Assembly (NCBI GenBank): GCA_036245805.1
Contig: BTRK01000001.1
Coordinates: forward strand, 35,288,758-35,352,757
Source: Pristionchus mayeri
Lineage: Eukaryota; Nematoda; Chromadorea; Rhabditida; Neodiplogasteridae
DNA: 64,000 nt
Direction: 5' to 3'
The position numbers were made by a program, and so were the translations under genes. How positions within the stretch are numbered: position 1 is the first letter of the stretch; every line of letters begins with the position of its first letter. The notes under the pieces are model-generated. The model searched no databases, had not been told where the DNA came from, and was given only the letters and a program-made list of their open reading frames with translations. Positions 44,404 through 57,900 of this stretch are shown one piece after another.

Positions 44404-44853
44404 ATGCCTCCGTTCAACCCGCCTTTCCCCACACTTTACCGTGTACAGGACACCAGCAGATGTCGATATAGTCCCCATACTCGACTTGCCGCGGTTGTTT
44501 TCCCTACCCGCAATCTGTTTGCGAAGAATACGAATCGCATGTCTCACGATCCTTTCTTCAAAGACGTCTACATCGGTACCTCCTACGCGGATCTAGACAA
44601 TTCCCGTCGGAAGATGCCAGGCAAGGGATGTGGAAGAAATGGACCTGAGCCTGCATCTACATCTACTCACTCGCCCGCTCCTCGCAACAACACCCAGATC
44701 CGCACTCAACTCAACGATGACACCTATCGGAAGAGGACCAGAAGTCGTCGCGATTCAGCCTTCTCCGCCAATCGCGGTTCAGGTAATCTGAATGGACAAC
44801 CTGATTCACCGCCTTTATCTGGCCCATCCTCGGAATTCCAAGAACAAGGTTAG
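44404..44853 (+). CDS. Orphan 149-aa ORF beside transposon debris
   Basis: Uninterrupted ORF rich in Ser, Arg, Pro and Asn with no recognised domain. It begins just outside the large palindrome. The end is followed by a possible GT donor (AAGGTTAGTG). It may be the 5' or ORF1-like part of the element whose 3' remnant lies 650 bp downstream, or a random low-complexity ORF. Nothing in the sequence decides between these. Confidence 0.3.
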   Translation: MPPFNPPFPTLYRVQDTSRCRYSPHTRLAAVVFPTRNLFAKNTNRMSHDPFFKDVYIGTSYADLDNSRRKMPGKGCGRNGPEPASTSTHSPAPRNNTQIRTQLNDDTYRKRTRSRRDSAFSANRGSGNLNGQPDSPPLSGPSSEFQEQG

Positions 44854-45508
44854 TGGATATTGAGCCCCTCCGCACTCACTCTTCAATAACCCGTTGCCCA
44901 TTAACCCATTCCCCATTCCGTTCCCTCATCCTAATCATTACATGGCACACGTTTCTCTTCGGTGCCCCAGCCAATTTCGGATTCCAGGGAAACTTGCAGA
45001 GACATGGCTCTCTCCATCCTTCCCTAACTCGTTTCTCCAGGTGATAAAAATCAATGCTACAACATATTCAAAAAAGAACTCGGGAGGTGGTGTTGTAGCG
45101 ATCATCCTACACTCGTCCACAAGTGCAGCACAAACTGCTGATGAAATTGTAGCTGTCCCAGAAAGGACAACATCCACAATTTGCTACTGTGCAACCATCC
45201 TGGTGTTATCAGCTAAACTGAAGTGCCCCCACCCCCCCCCCCCCCCCCCAATATATCGGACCCTTCAACAGTCGAGCACAAATTCACAAACAGCCATACT
45301 ACTCCCGCCTTCACTCTGAGGTGTGACTAAAAGAAAGGCTGACTATGACCTCAATAATTTCCAGTTAGCTAACATTCACAGGACAAGTGCATTCTCTTAA
45401 AATATAGACAGTGTTGATCTAACGATTGATAAGCGTTATTCAATCAATAGACACCCATGTTCCTTGGACCAAAGTGAGCCTTTCCTTTGTCAAAACCCGT
45501 TCTTCTAA

Positions 45509-46112
45509 GCTTCTGCAGCACCACTCGAGCACCCATAGCCATTGACAATCTCACATTCAATTTTGTCAATTCCAAAATATTTGGTGGAAGAATTTCGCTC
45601 CCCCTCGATAACAAGGATGAAATTTAACACAGTATTCGCCTGGGATGGCTCGCTTGGAGTAAACTTTCTACTCTGCTTTCTTCTCGCTTCCCATCAAGAC
45701 TAAGTTGAGCATCTTCGAAAGTTGTGTCTCTTCTACAGTACTTTACGGGTCAGAAGTCTGGGCACTGTGGGCGAGTGAAAAGGAGCGCCTTAGTGTCACG
45801 CAAAGGAAAATTGAGCGCAAGATGTTGGGTATTTCATTAAGGGACCGGTGGAGGAACGACAACTTTCGCACAGCGATGAAGCTGCAAGATTGGAATCAAT
45901 ACGCTCTGAAAAGGAAAGCTCAGCTCTGAAGAGTAGGAGAATAGATCTGAATAAGTGGAGCAGGGCGACTACTGTATGGTCAGCCTAGAACCCGATGGAA
46001 AGGACTTGAGAAGAACAATTGGCTCCCACAGGTGGTCTGCAACGACCGAAGAATTCCGACCTATCCTCATCTAACATCAACGCTTGAAATGATAAATACT
46101 GATTTATTGATC
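45509..46112 (+). pseudogene. Decayed RTE retrotransposon 3' fragment
   Basis: Matches the last ~600 bp of the element at 16975-19883, including the GSE.WAL...[10 protein letters not shown] block, the region before the stop and the 3' terminus (GATAAATACTGATTTATTGAT). In-frame stops and frameshifts break the reading frame, so it is an old 5'-truncated copy. Confidence 0.85.
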
Positions 46113-46525
46113 GCTTATGAGACAGTCAGGTTAAATATGACACGAAAAGTACGCAAGTGAAGAGTTTGAAAGGGTCAGTTATCGGAGAACTGCCTGATAC
46201 TCATAGCGCCTCACTCAGCGGATGATTTAGCGTAATTCAAATATAAGCATAGATCAATATCTCAAGTATAGTGATTACGGTGCGAGTGCAACCGTGGCAA
46301 GTGAACATGAAATAACAGTAAAGAAAACATTTTACCGTTAAAAGTCGTATTAATATTATCAACCCGGATACAGATAAAAACCGGACAAGGAACGGAACAA
46401 CAACGATAAAACTGCTAGCGAGACACTGAATTATAATTCAACTAGCGAAAACGGACACTATCTTCGATTTAATCGGAACGATATTAGTTAACAAATATAC
46501 AACAACTACTATGATTATTCGACTA
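46113..46525. other. Intergenic, no gene seen
   Basis: A/T-rich DNA between the RTE fragment and the ASCC1 stop codon; it must include the ASCC1 3' untranslated region. Confidence 0.5.
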
Positions 46526-49500
46526 CTACTGCTTATGCCCATTAGGGTACAGAAAGTCATAACGCAGAGGTCCGAGTACCTTCCTCAGATCGATCTCTCT
46601 GATCTTCTCCGAGACGAGGCACTCATAGAAGCCCGTTTCTTTGTCCTCGGTATGCAGGGTGCAGATGTCCATCTGAAAGCGAGCATTGTATCTACTAGGC
46701 GCGGCTACTCGATGCGAGGAAACGATTCCGTTACGCCTCTCCCTGTTTACAAAAAACGGGGAGAGGGAGGTGTTGCAACATTGCAACTTGACCTCGAATA
46801 GCCAACCCTTGTATCCACCATTAAAGTAGGGAGCGCAAAATTTGCGCGAACAGGAGATTTGGAATTTCTTTGTCTATAGATAATCAAATCGCTGTTGCAA
46901 GTCTTACCCGATCCACAATGAAGACGCCGAACTGGAAGTTGGGATGGTACTTCATCAGCGCTTCGGCGTCGAACGCCTTGCGGTGCTTGTAGTCCGTGTA
47001 GTCAGGACCCTGCAAAGGAGCACCATTGACGATGGGTGGGATGCTGTGAAATTCCAGCAACACTTTCTGTTCAGTTCGCGACTCGAAATAGCTGCATCTA
47101 TCTTGAGAAGTCCAGATCGACGAATCAATCCGAATCTAGTCGGAGTGGTTTAGCAGAAAGGAACTGCTATCGATTTCGGCTTCTTTGACCAGCAGTACTT
47201 CTCCGCTCGAGACCCGTTCTCACCTTGGTTGCCTCCGAGACAGCGTAGCGGGAGTTCATCACCGTCATGTGCAGCTTCACGTGCTCATCGTTGTGATCCT
47301 GGAAACCACGCATCTATCTCCTTGTCCAGGCAGTGGATGGGAAAGCGACCAGCTAATGTGCTAACAGGCTTCTTCTAACCTTGCCTGCCTTTCCCTACGC
47401 TCAAATCAACTTCCACACATCTATGCTTGCCCAGGAGAGGACGAGACAGCTCATGTGAGGTCACACACGTTGTTTTAACACGTTGTGTTAAAACAGACTT
47501 GTTCGAAACTTGTGTGCCTTCCCATACGCTCAAATCAACTTCCAACTTGTAAGCAAGGTTGGAAATTGACTTGAGAGTAAGGGGAGACGCACAAGATTAC
47601 AGCAAGCTGTTTACAAATCGCGCGACTACATCCGAGAGCACCAGCGACAGTGGGAACTAGGTCGGATGAGATGATGTCATACCGCCTTTGATATATCAAA
47701 GGCAGTATGAAGTCACCGTTCTGATCCGGCCAAGTGTCCAACAGTGCTCACCCTCGCGACGAGTCCCGCCTTGAGGAACGCGGCCCTCACGTCGTCGACC
47801 ATCTCCTGCAGACTGCAAAGATCTCATTTTCCCATGTCAGGAGGAGCAGAAGCATTCATAGGAGCAATGGCCTGATTCTTCTCATTTTGATCTCTCTCTC
47901 TCTTTCGTAGGTCAGAGAGAGAGAGAGAGAGTATGCAAATAGGAGAGGGTCAGATTCATAGCAATGCTCGATTCATTATGAAATACTGGAACATGTGCAT
48001 GGGACAGGGTGAGAGTGGGGAAATCGTCTTTCTCGCTGTTCTGGTACTAGGTCTGATGAGAACAAACAAATACCATTTCCCAGTATTTTCACAGAATTAT
48101 TTTTGTCAGTGTGCGAACGTATTTTGAAATATACTGGGGAAGGGTACTTTTTTGGATCTTATCCGACCTAGTGCAGCTGACCTAGTACAGGATGAGTCCG
48201 AGGGACTGGCAACTCACTAGGATCCCTTGACTTTCGCGAAGAGAACGTGCACTGTGGAGGGATCGTCGTTCATGATGTCGAGCTTCTCGATCTTGACATC
48301 CAGTTGCTCTCTGCAATGCAATCGATCGATGTAATTGATCTACCACTCCTGATCGATCGATATTCCGAAGAAACCAACCTTGCACCGTACTTCTCACTCA
48401 TGTCGGCCATGATCTTCTTGGCGGTAGTCTTGTCCTGAAATAATTAAATTATTATTTTTTTATTTTTATAATTTTTAAAAGTGTGACAAACCTCGTCAGT
48501 CTCCAGATGCAGCATGCAGATCGTGAGATGGAGCTTCTTGTGCGATGGGAAGAGAGCCTCGTTCTTGAGCGAATCCTGCAACATGAAAGGCGTGGGAGCA
48601 GATCGAGTGATGGGAGATCGATGAGAAGCATACGATAGGACTAGAAAAGGCAGTTTGCGATCAAACTCACATCCAGCTCGTCGCACGTCATGACCATGTC
48701 CTTGAAGGTCCGGAATCGCTGAATGACCTGCAATGCGGTAATTCAAACAGTACAATGGTTTGATACACTGGAGGTGCGCAGGGTCAGACTCGTAATCAGA
48801 CCCCAGCAGATTTCTCGAATGGGAGCCAGCAGAGGAATCAAGGATCAAGAGAACAGCCAACTCACGCAGTTGTAGTTGCAGGGGATTGCAGCGAAGTGGG
48901 TGGGATCCTTCCTGATGCGGCCCGCCTTCGTTCCCGAGATCACCAGAGCCTGCAAGTGGTTGATATATTGACAACTCGACCTCCCCTTCTCCACTTCACG
49001 GAACCAGACGCGACAAGGGATGAACGGAGGATGCTAACAAGGAGTAGTTGCTAACGTAAATATAGTGGAAATAAGAGTAAGACGAGCACAAAAGTGCGTG
49101 GGAGAACAAAGGTCTTACTCCCCTCCTACTCCCTTGCAGATTAAAGAGAGGGAGAGGGCATGTAAAGAGAAGAGATTTAGAAGATCATAGAAATGTTAGA
49201 AATGGCGAGGGATGCGCGTCTGCTTCCGGAAAGCAACTGAGTGGATGTTCTCGGTTTCTTCATTGCTCCTGCTCTCTTAGGCGTTAGAGAAAGCGAGATT
49301 GTGCGCGGTATGGAGAGGGTTGGACCACCCACATCGATTCGATCGAGGCAGCGCGCCACGCTCTCCGCGCCCGCAGCAGAAGAGATCCCTGCAAATAAAA
49401 ATTTTTAATTTAGATAAAAAACAATTTTAAAATTTAAATAGCTAAAAAACTGACGAATGGTCTTGCTGATGGTGTCGTCCCTGGCAGGGAAGATGATGCG

Positions 49501-50736
49501 GCACTGAGTCGCCTTCTCCATCTGTGAGAGGACATTATGGGGGGAGGGGAGCAGAGTTCTTTTACTGATTTTATTGATTGAATTGATTCCGTAATTCCAA
49601 TGATAAGAACAAAGGCCAGTTTCGCTCCATTTCAATTCCAATAATATCCTTTTTTTCCAATTCCAATCAGGGGAGTAGAGTGGACACCTCGACTTGCACC
49701 CTTCTCGTTTCACACCCTATTTCGCCAGTCAGACACAATGAGAGAGTGCGGGATAGCAACAATAGTGTGCAGAATATGTAGCACTATACCAAAAAAAATA
49801 TGCGGTGTACTCAGAAAATGACGGTTTTCGCGATTTCCTACGTGGTGTACTGCGACGTATTCAAGTACGGTGCTTGACGTACCAGCATTCTTGTCGAGTG
49901 CTGCGGCCCGATGAGTAGTCCGTGGAGGTTCTTGGGGACTTCGATGCTGCAAACTAATCATGAGTATCAATGGAATGAGAACTGATTGCATACAGCGGCA
50001 CTAGGTCGGATGAGAACTATGACGTCATGCCACCTTTGATGTATCAAATGCGGCATGACGTCATCTCATCCGACCTAGGGCCAGTGGAACATGAATACAC
50101 CTTGCCGTCCATCTCTTCTCGCCTTCCTGCTTCACTCGAGGATCAGCCGCTCCGAGACCGGGGACAGGTGCAGAGACAGTTAGCCGGTCTGAGAACGAAA
50201 TTGTCGCTATCACCAACCTATGTCCAATCGTGCAGTCTTGCTGAGCCAAATCACAGTTTCATAAAATAACGCGGGAAATTTCGAAGATGATTGATTTTTT
50301 TCGCAAGCAAGTGGTTCGAGGTTAGGGTGACCAGAGCAAGATAACGATAAGCTCACCGAAGCCAGGAGGAGGCGCGAGCGAGGTGTCCGGCTTGGCGTGC
50401 TCGGGCTTGACGACCTCAGCCTCAGCGGGGAACTCTCCTACAGAAATAGTGTCATCTTTGAAACAGTGAATTTCTTACCGAGTCCGCAGGCGGGTCCATC
50501 ATCCTGATCGTCGTCGTAGAGATCCGCAGTGTCTCCACCGGAGGGAAGAGTATTCATCTGGAATTGAGATGAAGATCAGCCGAAGTTGATTATGAGAGAA
50601 AAAAATTGGTCCATGATTAGAGCTGGCGTTGAGCGAAATCGAGTCTCACCTGCGTCGTCTCTCCTCGGTATGGCGTACGACGGTACGTCGCCCCGTTGAC
50701 CTCGTATAGGTCGGACTGGATGGGGAAGGAAGACAT
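46526..50736 (-). CDS. ASCC1: Activating signal cointegrator 1 complex subunit 1 (KH + 2H phosphoesterase domains)
   Basis: Sixteen exons chain in phase to 426 aa: 50736-50650, 50557-50479, 50437-50357, 50188-50101, 49946-49883, 49521-49455, 49388-49333, 48949-48866, 48727-48671, 48575-48492, 48434-48379, 48310-48218, 47812-47752, 47298-47224, 47009-46908 and 46672-46526. A KH domain (about residues 112-175, IEVPKNLHGLLIG) is followed by an AKAP7/2'-5' ligase-like 2H domain with both catalytic motifs, HLTI (His about 237) and HMTV (His about 329). IMNDDPSTVHVLFAKV is an ASCC1 hallmark. ASCC1 works with the ASCC helicase complex in alkylation repair and transcription. An acceptor lies 11 bp before the ATG. 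Confidence 0.92.
47654..47737. mobile_element. Short palindromic MITE, copy 5
   Basis: Diverged hairpin starting ACTAGGTCGGATGAG, in an ASCC1 intron; its TGACGTCA sites are degraded. Confidence 0.8.
48042..48174. mobile_element. ~135-bp MITE relative, second copy
   Basis: Ends TACTAGGTCTGATGAGAAC and TTATCCGACCTAGTGC; interior shares CAGTATTTTCA and TACTTTTTTGG-type blocks with 28818-28953. In an ASCC1 intron. Confidence 0.7.
49998..50082. mobile_element. Short palindromic MITE, copy 6
   Basis: Hairpin starting GCACTAGGTCGGATGAGAAC with both TGACGTCA sites intact, in the ASCC1 intron before the KH exon. Confidence 0.88.
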
Positions 50737-50749
50737 ATCGCTATCAACT

Positions 50750-51982
50750 GCAAGAAAGCGACAGGTGATTGACGGGGAAAATCTAGTGCCCATGATTTCA
50801 ACACTGTACCCGAGAGAATAAGCGAGAACAATAGCGTGAAACGAACTGAAGTAACAAAGACAATGATGACAATAGCTCGCTACTGGAAGTTTCCTTGCAG
50901 AACGGATATGCAAATGTAGATTTTGCATTTCCGAAGATCGCGAAGATCAGTGAAAAAGGTGTAAATCAACACCGATCAGTGTTGCACAAGTATTAAGGCC
51001 TCGCTCGAGTGGGCATTGGTAAAGCTAATCGCGAGAACACTGTGTGACAGTTTCAGCAAACAAAATAAATAAGAAAATCGAAGTAATTATCAATGTTTTT
51101 CAATTAAGAAATTCATAATTTTTCGTGTTATTACGGTATTGTTCTGCGATTCAACATAACCTTTTTTGCGGATAGAAATTAGAAGCGGGTCTTTGCTTCG
51201 TCAGAATTTTTTGCAAGTTTTTTGTTTGCTTGTTTTCCTTTCAATCACCTTTATCTCTGCTTGAAATGTTACCTAGAGTAATCGTCATTGTGTGAAAGGC
51301 AATTACTCCTGTTCTGTTGCATTGTTGATTTAGCTACGCTCTGTCAGGGAGAACGACACTGATTGAAGAGTTCCACTCTGATCGAGTAGGGTTGTAAGTA
51401 GCTTTACTAGCGACCACCGACTCTTCCGCATTCCCGTATTACCAACGGGGCTCGCCTATTCGTCTCCACGAATGCCCGTCGCAGTTGCTAGGGTGTATTT
51501 CGCTCTCTCTGGTCTCGTCCACTTTCCCTTTCCGTTTCGTTCCTCCGCTTCTTCAACCTCTGGTGTTTGCGCCTAGCATTACACGACCGCTTTCCCCCCT
51601 CTGCTCACCCTTTGCTGACCTGATCGCGCGACTATTGCACTGTCCGCGAAACATTCGAGATAATCGCCGCGGCTAAGATCACGTTCGTTTGAAACCTAGT
51701 TTTCCACGTATCCTACTCCATTAGTGACTTACGTTACTCAATTGACGCGAAGTCATCATTTCCATAAAGGAAACTATACAGTCACCCCTCGTTTTGCTAA
51801 TCATCCCCGGCAGTTCAAAGTATCTCAAGGTGCATTAGCAATCCTTATCAGTTTGTTCCCACACACTGATCGCTCTGGCCATATATTGTTGCTCGCAATA
51901 TCGAACCACACTCTCGCGCGCCTGATTGGAGGAGGGAAAGTATCTGGTGATTCAGAGTGTCGATTCACTCCTCACTTTCCAG
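50750..51982. promoter_or_regulatory. Divergent region between ASCC1 and SPTLC1
   Basis: Separates the ASCC1 start (minus) from the first sure SPTLC1 exon (plus). It should hold both promoters and an upstream SPTLC1 exon or leader, but I cannot place them. No repeats or TATA box stand out. Confidence 0.45.
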
Positions 51983-54900
51983 ACCTTCCCCATCGTTGGA
52001 CGGACGCTGCCATGACCATCATGCTCTTCTTCGAGGTAAGCAGTCATGATACTTCGCTTTGCTTCTTTATCGATACGAGCTAATACGGGCCTTTGATTGT
52101 ACTTAGGTGATTCTGATTCCTTTATGAAAACACACCCCGTAACATTCTCGGTAGGTACTAGTTCTGAGTTATGGAAGGGTATGATTTACAAGGCCCCTCC
52201 CACCCCCTCGTCGATGGCAGAAGGCGCCCTTACCTTACACCCCCACATGCCTTAACATGTATAAAATCTACCTATCTATCTATCTATGCTTTTCATGCTT
52301 GGGAAAACCATGATGTTTTATTGATAGGGTTTGCACCTTGTATTTATGTGATTCATTCAGCAAAACACGTTGCACATTCTGCTGGAGTTCGTGCTGGTGG
52401 GCATCGCCACCTGGCTGTACATCCAGAGGAGGAAGGCGCAGGCGAAGCTGGCCAGGGAACCCAAGCTCACGCCCGAGGTGAGAACTCAAATCAGCACTTC
52501 TTAGATAATCCCCCCCCCCCTCCCTCCACCTCACTCATTTCTAGGTATCATTCCCTGATTCGCACAATCCATTTTTGATGGGAAGGGGGGGGTGCGTCAA
52601 ATATCCAAGAAGTGCCGTCAATTAAATTAATTTATCATGCGAACTAATTAGGTTTACAATTGCGAAAAATTATGTAGACATTTGCCTGGGGATAAAGGGA
52701 TGAAACAAAAACTTCCTGAAAGATGGAACGGACGGGTGTTTCTGTGCGGCCGAACAGAGGGTCGAGAAAATCGAGATTATGATAATGAGAGTATCGTGGT
52801 TGATATAATCCTCAAAAACACGAGTGGCCAGTTGGTGTTCCTGCTAGAAAGCTGAATTGTTAGTACGAATTGAAAACGTTGACAACAAAAATATGACCAT
52901 GGTGCAACTTCACAGATTTTAATTCCAATAATAATAATATTTTCTCAGGAGGAGGACGCGTTGATCGCTGAGTGGAAGCCGGAGCCGCTTACTCCCGAGA
53001 CTCCCGACGATCACTTCGCGCTCAATCCGAGAATCGCGACGGGGTGAGTCAGAAGGGGAGCGAGTCATCGAGTGACGCCATTGATCGAATTCATTCCTTT
53101 GATTAGGAGATGAGTAGTCACGAATTATTGTGTGTGCCCACACCAGAAGGGCCTTCGAATCACGTCACAACATATTGCTAGATCACGATGCATTTCTGAA
53201 TATTTTGACCAACTGCAACCTCTTGTTTGAATCGGGGAAGGATATTGTACAAGATACATTGAGTAGCACCGTAATCTCGGAACATCTAAGACCTGAATTA
53301 CACCCTCTCACGACAACCTCATTGCAGTAAGATGACGAAGGAGGTGGTGATGGACGGGAAGACGTGCCTGAATCTCGCCTCGACGAACTTCCTCGGATTC
53401 ATCGGCAACGACCGAATCGAGAGCAAGGCGAAGCAGACGATATTCAAGGTGAATTTTATTTTGGATTTTTGGAGTTTTATATTTTGGATTTTTAGAGAAT
53501 TCAGATTTTGGACACAAAAAATAATTTTAAAAATATTTGTTTGTATTATAGTTGTATTCCTCGTGAATTGCGGTTTCGAAAAGGTGATAACACTGTTTTC
53601 GAATTGTTATCAAGGCGAGTTGCTGTTTTGAACCAAGATCAAGAGTTCGATGAAGATCCTCTCCTATTTTCTCCTGCTTTTGCTTGCAATGACCTTCATT
53701 TTCCCAGTACGGCGTCGGCTCGTGCGGTCCGCGCGGCTTCTACGGCACCGTCGATGTGCACCTCGATCTGGAGAAGGTGAGAGTACCGTAATCGTCGATC
53801 GATATTTGGCATCGATTTTTTATTTCGTGGTAGGACCCGACAAACTTATTCTCTTCCTGTACACGTTTTGGCTCTTCCATACCAAACAGGAGATTCAGAG
53901 GCTCAGGAAAAATCCCTGAATCAGGGAAAATATAAATTCCGCTCAGGATCTGGCGGAGTTCATGGAGTGCGAGGAGTCGGCGCTGTACTCGTACGGCTTC
54001 GCCACCATCGCTTCAGCCATTCCCGCGTACGCGAAGCGAGGAGACATCATCTTCGTCGATAAGGGTACGCTGATAGTAGTTGGCATCTCAGCTAACTACT
54101 ACTTTCGCTCATTCACCTTTTACGTATAATCTTCGTCGATAAGGGTATGGGAAGATTCATCCTATTAGGAAAACACGAATCATAATGGTTATATGGTGAG
54201 TGTTCCGTGCTCGATACTAGAAACATTGGATTTCGTGCAACAGTCTATGGAGATGAATTAGTCTTCGTCGATAAGGGTACGCGGATTGTAGTTGACATCC
54301 CAGCACATCACTCTCCTACTTTTACTTATTCTCTGTCACCGTTTACGTATCATTTTAATAGAGAAGGTAAGGCAGTTCAATCGGGCCAACGAGTCCATAG
54401 TCCATGCTCCTCATGCACTATTTCAATGAGGAAATTAAGGAGTGTGCCTAGACGAGTTGGAAATTATTATTGTGTTTTTTTTCTGTACATCCCCTCGACC
54501 AGCTGAGCTGCGATAGAGATTGCATATATCGAAGAGACCCTTGGTACTGTTTCGCTAATTCTAGTATGCAATACACTCGATATCTTGTTTGCGAATATTC
54601 ATGAGATTTGAGACATGAATTGTAATACTATTATGTGAGTGTTCGGGGGGTCAAAACAAGCGGTGATAGTACCCGTACTAAAGTGTATGAAAACGAAAAC
54701 CATTTGCCGATAAGAAATATTGTGTCTCCCCACATTCCAGTGAACGCATGACGAGGTTTTATAAGAAAGAGGGCGAAATCAGCGATAAGCGAAACGAGAT
54801 AATGTGGAGAGTACGAGCCAATCAATTGGATGTCGTGATCGGCTGCACTAGTTCGAGCACCGATCACTGACCACACCGACCAGCAGTTCACGAGAGCATT

Positions 54901-57900
54901 TGAATCAATCAATTTACCACAATAGGGAATAGATGCGCATGTGAGGATGGACCCATGTTCTTCATTTGTTACACTCATAAGACAGCCAGAGGTTGAAGAT
55001 GAGTATACCGATGGGGTCAAGGGTGAAAAACCGGGAGGGGTGATGAGCAAAAGTAGTTACCGTTTTGGTCAGAGTTCCAAACCGGTGGGGTCTTGAAGTT
55101 GACTTCGATGGTGACCACCTATGTCACTATTAGGTTATTCAATGTCCCCCATAGCAGCGTGCAACTTCTATATGCATCATGTTGCACTAGTAATTTCATT
55201 AGTAGGTTATCACTCACAATCAAAATCTATCAAGAGATCACTCATGAGATCGCTAGCAAGTTTATGAATCGTACTTGCAGCGTGCAACTTCTCGATCCAG
55301 AAGGGCGTGCAGGCGTCCCGCTCCACCATCTACTGGTTCGACCACAACGACATGGCCGATCTGGAGAGACTGCTGGAGGAGCAGGACCAGCGGGACAAGA
55401 AGGTGAGGAGACTCCCTCGAAATTGTGTGCGGATTTTTGGTTTTGTAGACCGTTTTGACCTTGAAAGAGAGTGTTGACCGGAAAACAAGGTGTTTTATAG
55501 AAATGATAGGGGGAGTGAGTCGATAATCTGCACCACAAACACAAGAAGTGCCGAAGTACTCATACTGAATACTCAAAGAAAGGATTGTTTTTTAAGTGAA
55601 GAAAACAGATTTCGAAAATATTGATTTTTCTTCTCATCAGAACCCGAAGAAGGCGTCGAAGGTGCGCCGGTTCCTGGTGGTGGAGGGACTGTATGCGAAC
55701 ACGGGCCGCATCTGCCCGCTGCCCAAGCTGCTCGAGTTCAAGTGGAAGTACAAGGTATACGGTAGACCAATTGAGAACTGATTTTTTTCGCAATTTAGCT
55801 TATCGTGAAATGTTCAGGTCCGCGTGTTCATCGACGAGTCCTTCTCATTCGGCGTACTGGGCAAGACGGGCAGAGGTGAGAAAAGACTGGCCATTTTTGA
55901 TCATGAAAAACAGTTGGCGATGGTTCTACCGTAACTGCTGCCATGGGAGTTGCCAAGCCAAAGGGAGGTTGTTACCGGGAAATGCGATTACTATAGGAAA
56001 TATCTTTCTGTATTTTGGACTGCAGCAATATTCAGGAATTCTGCGAATAGTATAGATCTTTTATATATTTACAAGCAGGAAAGAACAAAACAACAAGCTT
56101 TAGATAGGGAAAGCTTGTGGACGCTAGTACACGTATCGGAAGTAAAGAATGGAATAGGAATACGCATTGACTCGGGCTCGGACGGGTGGGTCGAAATATG
56201 TTTAAGTATCTGTCCATTGTGGATATGGAATGCTGATAATAACAACCACATTGCTCGTAATCTTAAGACCTGTTCAAATCACGACTATGATATGTGGACG
56301 CGCGGGGTTCAGGGGTGTGCTAAAATATCGATCGATTCAAATCAGTAATTGGGTCCTATCAGGACTGATCTACAGTAGGGGCTAGACTCTCAGTTACATA
56401 TCTACCACAAATTGACGATTGTGAATGCTAGGACTAGAAGAAGGTGGAGAGGGGAGGTGGAGGAGGCGGAGGCAGTCGTGCTAGCTCCTGGCGCGACTGG
56501 CATCGACGGCATCGACGAAGCCGTGGCGCCGTCTGATGCCGGGTTCGACGGCGACGAGTCTTCAGAAGTGAGACGATCGCCGTACGTGAGCAGGAGGTCG
56601 AGCACGACGCCGTTCGACCAACCGAATCCTGCCTGAAATTGTGGGGTTTCAACTAGTGTCAGATCCACTTGTTGACTGAAACGCGAACTCGCCTGCACTT
56701 CGTACTCTCCTCCTCCGCCGCCGCGGGCCTCGTTCGTCGCGACGTTGTACTTCTCCCACATGGCGTGATCCAGCTGGAATGAGGCAGTCATTACTGTCAA
56801 CCATTTTAGCCTTCCGTGACCCCTTATCCGTTCACTTCTAGGATAATGTACTGGAATGAGGAATGATAGCAGCCCTTTATAGTTCACAGTTCCGGTCAGA
56901 ATTTCGTTATTCTACATTTTCTAGACTGAGAGTGCGCATAAAATGAGAAGGAACGTGGAATGGTTTCTCGAACTCTTGCCTTCCCGGAAGTCTCTCTTCC
57001 GTTCGCTTATCGTGATCTGCACTAGGCCAACACTTCAAGGACAAAGTTCTGTCTGATCAAGAACCTAGATGACGTCAGAGGCGCATTGTGCGACAGAGCG
57101 CATGCTCGTCGCCGACGCAAATATTTGCGTGCGAGCAAACAGAGGAAGCACGCGGTGGGGACTGGGGACAGAGAGATGTTCCTCGTTGTTAGAGCACTCA
57201 CATTGAACACATGGAGGTTGGCGCGCACCCAGCGTTGCGCGAGCGAGAAGGCAGCCTGCTGCAGTCTGAAAAGAGATGAATGAGAGTGATCTACCAAAGT
57301 AGTGACTCAAAGTATCTAATGCCCCATGCGGTAATCTAATGCCCTCAAATTTCCCGTAGACCGTGTGCTGATGGGGTTGGCGCCGTGTCAGTGCTTTGAC
57401 GATGACGTCAGTGAAAATTTAGAATTTAAGGGGCATGATGTCGGCTGGTACCTCGGATTGTTCGACTTGCGCATGCCCTCGATGACCATGTGGTTGAGCG
57501 GGCTCCAGCCGTTCGGGAAGTCCCACTGCTCTTGCGTGTGATTGGCCAAACTGACAGAGATGAGATTAGACAGAGATTGGGGGAGTCAGCTGATGCCCCC
57601 ACACTGGTTTGAGTGTGACGACAACATCCAACTCGTTGCACTACTACTCACCAACTCTCGTTCAGTTCATGAAACTCGAGCATTACACCATTGCAATTAA
57701 AGTATTTGTGCAGACTGGAAACGTGCTTTTGAACGAATACAAGCATAGATGACTAGTAAATCGAACCTCGTTGGAATGCCGCCGGTCAGATTGAGCGCGC
57801 CCATCTCAATCATGCGATCCAGCAGATCGCCCGACTGCCTCATCGACAACTGAAAAGGATACGGTAGCTGAGTATTGATCTATTTATGTACTTCGGTAGA

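Noticed and set aside
46511..46801. Plus-strand 96-aa ORF
   Set aside because: Antisense to the last ASCC1 exon, which has strong domain and phase support.
56412..56636. Plus-strand Glu/Ala-rich ORF
   Set aside because: Antisense to the last trehalase exon.
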